DNA from: JAIBJN01 sp963775395
Lineage (GTDB): Bacteria > Actinomycetota > Thermoleophilia > Gaiellales > Gaiellaceae
Reading direction: 5' to 3'
DNA length: 64,000 bases
Assembly (NCBI GenBank): GCA_963775395.1
Contig: CAVZIX010000016.1
Coordinates: 1 to 64,000, forward strand
Shown here: piece after piece, positions 61,102 through 64,000 of the stretch
Layout of the letters: the number at the start of each line of letters is the position of its first letter
Numbering within the stretch: position 1 is the first letter of the stretch
Translations under genes and position numbers: made by a program
The notes under the pieces: model-generated
Databases searched by the model: none
Told to the model about the DNA's origin: nothing
What the model saw: only the letters and a program-made list of their open reading frames with translations

Positions 61102-61746
61102 GTGTCGGTCGGCTGGGACGAGGTCTTTCCAGAGCCTGCCCCGGTACCGGGGCGGTTCGTCACGCGTCGGCGAATCCTGGTCGCCTCCCTTCTGACGGCC
61201 GTCGCCCTCTTCGTCGGCGGCGTCGCCTGGCTCCTGGTGTACAGCCCGCTGAAGCCGGGATCGGTCGGCGGCTCGCCCGGAGGGACGGCCGCCTGGTCGC
61301 AAGCGGACACCGGGGTCGGGGACATCGTCTACTACGTGAGCGCCGGCCAGCCCGGGGTCTTCGAGGTCGGCTTCGACGTGACCAATGGTGGACGCCTCCC
61401 GATCACGCTGCAAGGCCTCGGGTCGCCTACGGTCTTCAGCCTGGGCGGCATGGCCCGATACCCGACATTCGAGGAGCCGGGTCGCCAGGTTGGACGCCCG
61501 CTCGTCCCGTTCGAGCCTGTGACGATCGACCCGGGCGACTCGCGCTATCTCATCCTGCAGCTCGAGATCGAAGGGCAAATGGTCTGCGGCCAGTCGGGCG
61601 GGTCCTTCGTTCCGTCGGATCCCGCCCTGCGCTATCGAACGCTCGGGATCGTGCCGGGCGAGCAAACCGTGCCGCTGCCGTTCACCGTCGTCGGCATCTG
61701 CGGGAACAAGCTTCCGCCCGACTACACCGCGCGGTCCGGCAGCTGA
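61102..61746 (+). CDS. Single-pass membrane protein of unknown function (214 aa)
   Basis: GTG at 61102 with GAGGG upstream, or GTG 61084. A Pro/Glu N-terminus and RR-basic patch precede one helix (ILVASLLTAVALFVGGVAWLL). The extracellular part looks beta-rich: VYYVSAGQPGVFEVGFDVTN, then PITLQGLG and LQLEIEGQMVCGQ, with two Cys (MVCGQ and GICGN) likely paired. It may be an immunoglobulin-like extracytoplasmic domain. No family is recognised. It is divergent from murI. Confidence 0.7.
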   Translation: MSVGWDEVFPEPAPVPGRFVTRRRILVASLLTAVALFVGGVAWLLVYSPLKPGSVGGSPGGTAAWSQADTGVGDIVYYVSAGQPGVFEVGFDVTNGGRLPITLQGLGSPTVFSLGGMARYPTFEEPGRQVGRPLVPFEPVTIDPGDSRYLILQLEIEGQMVCGQSGGSFVPSDPALRYRTLGIVPGEQTVPLPFTVVGICGNKLPPDYTARSGS

Positions 61747-61821
61747 CCTGCGCGGCGTTGCGCCGACGACACGCGCCAGTAACTAGCCGAACGCGCGGGT
61801 GCCCGCGCTAGCGTTAGCCCC

Positions 61822-62874
61822 GTGCTCGAGATCTGGGATGAAGGCGATCCGCTCGCCGAGTTGGAGCGCTACCTCGCGGACGCGGGGTTCTTCGGACGCG
61901 ACGACCTCGTTGCCGACGTCTTTCTCGGCTACGGGGTCTCGCGCTCGCTGCGCCGGGCTCCGTGGCCGGATCCGCCGGAGCCGTGCCGGCTCCCGCTGGT
62001 CGCGGCGCGGATCCATCCAGCGGACGAGCAGCAGCCTGCGCCCAGCCGGTTCGCGATCGGCGAGTGGCGCCGGTCGTGGGACGACGAGGGCTACGCGGGG
62101 GCCGTCGAAAGCGTCCAGGCCGCGATCGCGCGCGGCGACGTCTACCAGGTCAACCTCGTCCAGCACCTCCAGGCTCCATTCGAGGGCGACCCGGCCGGGC
62201 TCGCGCCCGCGCTGGCCGCGCTGCGCCCTCTCCACCCCGTCCCGCTCGTCGGCGACGGTTGGGCGGTCGTCTCCGCCTCCCCGGAGCTCTTTCTCGCACG
62301 CCGCGGCGACCGCGTCTGGACGAAGCCGATCAAGGGCACACGGCCGGCCGGCGTACGCGGCGAGCTGCGCGAGTCCGAGAAGGACGCCGCCGAGCACGTC
62401 ATGATCGTGGACCTCGAGCGAAACGACCTCTCGCGCGTGTGCGAGCCCGGCTCCATCCGCTGGCCCGACCTGATGACCGAGCGGGAGCTCGCCGGAGTGA
62501 CGCACATGGTCACGACCGTCGAGGGCCGGCTACGCGAGGGAGTCGGGCTCGCCGAGCTCCTCTGCGCCGTCTTCCCCGGCGGCTCGGTGACCGGAGCTCC
62601 CAAGATCTCGGCCATCGACCACATCGCCGCGCTCGAGCCCGTCGGCCGCGGCGCCTCGATGGGCGCGCTGGGTCGCATCCACCCGAACGGCGATCTCGAG
62701 CTGGCGCTCACCATCCGCACGTTCGCCGTCGCGGACGGGCGGATCCACCTGTGGGTCGGCGGCGGCATCGTCTGGGACTCGGACGCGCGGGCCGAGATCG
62801 AGGAGTCCTGGGTCAAGGCGCGGCCGCTCCTCGCCGCCGTCGGGAGCCCGGTTCCCGAGGCCGTCGCGACGTGA
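61822..62874 (+). CDS. pabB: Aminodeoxychorismate synthase component I
   Basis: GTG start, 350 residues, lacking most of the variable N-terminal domain. The chorismate-binding core is clear: ARGDVYQVNLVQHL, VSASPELFLAR, the PabB-type PIKGTRPAG, EHVMIVDLERNDLSRVCEPG, HMVTTVEGRL, FPGGSVTGAPK and RIHLWVGGGIVWDSD. PIKGTRP favours PabB over anthranilate synthase. It makes aminodeoxychorismate for folate. The stop overlaps the pabC start (GTGA). Confidence 0.93.
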   Translation: MLEIWDEGDPLAELERYLADAGFFGRDDLVADVFLGYGVSRSLRRAPWPDPPEPCRLPLVAARIHPADEQQPAPSRFAIGEWRRSWDDEGYAGAVESVQAAIARGDVYQVNLVQHLQAPFEGDPAGLAPALAALRPLHPVPLVGDGWAVVSASPELFLARRGDRVWTKPIKGTRPAGVRGELRESEKDAAEHVMIVDLERNDLSRVCEPGSIRWPDLMTERELAGVTHMVTTVEGRLREGVGLAELLCAVFPGGSVTGAPKISAIDHIAALEPVGRGASMGALGRIHPNGDLELALTIRTFAVADGRIHLWVGGGIVWDSDARAEIEESWVKARPLLAAVGSPVPEAVAT

Positions 62875-63725
62875 CCGTCCTCGCGCTGGCGGTCGGCGGG
62901 CGCGGGCTCGTCGACCCGCACGAGCCGGTCCTGCACGCCGACGACGAGGCCTTTCTGCGCGGCCGCGGGGCCTTCGAGACGATCCGCGTCTACGACGGCC
63001 GCCCCTTCAAGCTCGACGACCATCTCGAGCGGCTCGCGGCCTCCTCGAGGCGGCTCGACCTGCCGCCGGTCGACACGGAAACCTTCCGCGACCTCGCCGG
63101 CCAGGCGATTGCGGCAGCCGGCGAAGGCGACGTCGTCCTCCGCCTGTACCTCACCCCCGGGCGCGAGGGCGAGGGACGCCCGACCGCGCTCGCGATGGTC
63201 TCGACCATCCCGGCCGTCCTCGAGGACCGCCGCGCAACGGGCATGCGGATGATCACCGTGCCGCTCGGCCTCGATCCGAACCTTCGAGCCGAAGCGCCCT
63301 GGTTGCTCGGCGGCGTCAAGTCGACCAGCTACGCCGTCAACATGGCCGCCGAGGCGGAGGCACGGCGACGCGGCGCCGACGACGCCGTCTTCCTCGCCGC
63401 CGGGCGCATCGTCCTCGAAGGGCCCGTCACGAACATCTGGTGGCGACAGGGACGCGAGCTCTTCACCCCCGAGCTCGACCTCGGGATCCTGGCAGGCGTG
63501 ACGCGCTCGACGCTCCTCGAGGAAGCGGCCAGGCTCGGCTACGACGTACGCGAGGGCGCGTACCCCGTCGACCAGCTCGCCGCCGCGGAGGAGGCCTTCA
63601 CCTCCTCGTCCGTCCGCGAGGTGATGCCGGTGATCGAGCTCGATGGTGCACCGATCGGAGCCGGCACGCCGGGGCCCGCCGCCGGCGAGCTCCAGGCCGC
63701 GCTCCGTCGGGCGGCGACGGCTTGA
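62871..63725 (+). CDS. pabC: Aminodeoxychorismate lyase / class IV aminotransferase
   Basis: 284 residues. FLRGRGAFETIRVYDGRPFKL is the class IV N-terminus, the PLP Lys is in LLGGVKSTSYAVN, and IVLEGPVTNIWW and AFTSSSVREVMPV are typical. Coupling to pabB supports 4-amino-4-deoxychorismate lyase, which yields p-aminobenzoate, although D-amino-acid or branched-chain aminotransferases share the fold. The stop overlaps the next start (TTGA). Confidence 0.9.
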   Translation: MTVLALAVGGRGLVDPHEPVLHADDEAFLRGRGAFETIRVYDGRPFKLDDHLERLAASSRRLDLPPVDTETFRDLAGQAIAAAGEGDVVLRLYLTPGREGEGRPTALAMVSTIPAVLEDRRATGMRMITVPLGLDPNLRAEAPWLLGGVKSTSYAVNMAAEAEARRRGADDAVFLAAGRIVLEGPVTNIWWRQGRELFTPELDLGILAGVTRSTLLEEAARLGYDVREGAYPVDQLAAAEEAFTSSSVREVMPVIELDGAPIGAGTPGPAAGELQAALRRAATA

Positions 63726-64000
63726 GCGCGGAGCTCCACAGCGCCGCCGAGCGGCCGGATCTGTGGGAGCGGGCCTACGACCAGGTCGTCAGCGTCTGGC
63801 CGACCTACAACGAGAAGGGCGACGTCCTCGGGCGGCACTGGTCGAGGCTCGACCAGGACTTCGCCGACTACCAGCTCGTCCTCTACGACGAGGAGGCAGA
63901 TGTCGCGCTCGCGCACGGCCACTCGATCCCGTGCCGTTGGGACGGGACCGTCGAAGGGCTGGGCAACGGCATCGACGCGATGATGGAGGGCGCAGTCCAC
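63722..64000 (+). CDS. GNAT-like acetyltransferase, 5' part only
   Basis: A TTG at 63722 overlaps the pabC stop (TTGA) and opens a frame to the window end (93 codons). The sequence LHSAAERPDLWERAYDQVVS, VWPTYNEKGDVLGRHWSRLD, then QLVLYDEEADVALAHGHSIP resembles the N-terminal half of actinobacterial GNAT-family proteins. The acetyl-CoA-binding half lies outside the window, so the assignment is provisional. Probably co-translated with pabC. Confidence 0.55.
   Translation, partial: MSAELHSAAERPDLWERAYDQVVSVWPTYNEKGDVLGRHWSRLDQDFADYQLVLYDEEADVALAHGHSIPCRWDGTVEGLGNGIDAMMEGAVH

Overview
The window is GC-rich (roughly 70% by eye), densely coded chromosome with many GTG starts and overlapping GTGA/ATGA gene junctions. 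Gene content points to a high-GC actinobacterium, possibly a deep-branching Thermoleophilia/Gaiellales-like lineage: rplM-rpsI-glmM-glmS order, an actinobacterial-type PyrF, a DEDDh exonuclease fused to a GIY-YIG domain, and CopC-CopD/YcnI copper genes. The assignment is an inference from family composition. I see no rRNA, tRNA, CRISPR array, prophage or insertion sequence.

Regions: 1-6 kb, two flippase-like membrane proteins, a fused holin-like/alkaline-phosphatase protein and orphans. 6-14.4 kb, an envelope/secretion zone: an MMPL transporter with an inserted DUF4234-like domain, a BBE-type flavoprotein, an RTX-repeat protein, a Tat-exported PhoD phosphatase and a secreted protein with a 392-bp internal duplication. 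14.4-22.5 kb, a LuxR/AAA regulator, alpha/beta hydrolase, arginase-fold protein, GFA enzyme, nucleotide cyclase, FabI and an HDAC-like deacetylase. 22.4-26.6 kb, lipid and membrane genes. 26.6-31.7 kb, a minus-strand operon HAD-acpS-nnr-alr-cca followed by a small gene lying between two near-identical palindromes. 32-36.6 kb, a copper cluster: a CopC-CopD-YtkA-like fusion and YcnI bracketed by three related membrane proteins. 36.8-41.8 kb, GntR, glmS, glmM, rpsI, rplM. 41.8-46.9 kb, two MFS transporters, a uracil-DNA glycosylase, acylphosphatase, a third MFS. 46.9-51.2 kb, guaA, guaB, a sugar kinase. 51.3-56.9 kb, a D,D-carboxypeptidase, LysM protein, pyrF, exonuclease/GIY-YIG fusion, HU, pyrE. 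57-61 kb, a roadblock-like protein, YihY, and the operon murI-rph-rdgB-cNMP-binding protein. 61-64 kb, pabB, pabC and the start of a GNAT-like gene.

Functional threads are peptidoglycan precursor supply (glmS, glmM, murI, alr, a carboxypeptidase), nucleotide metabolism and hygiene (guaA, guaB, pyrE, pyrF, rdgB, uracil glycosylase), folate (pabB, pabC), lipid/ACP chemistry (fabI, acpS, plsC-like, PAP2) and copper handling.

The most unusual signals are the palindrome pair around the small gene at 26.6-27.0 kb; a 20-bp palindrome containing the stop codons of two convergent genes at 24.9 kb; two coding-like frames with no start codon (a zinc ribbon in frame behind guaA and an Asp/Arg/His-rich frame near 5.1 kb); the copper cluster with its three paralogues and an apparent ATC start; and three genes including guaB broken by what looks like one extra G in a G-run, most simply an assembly artefact.
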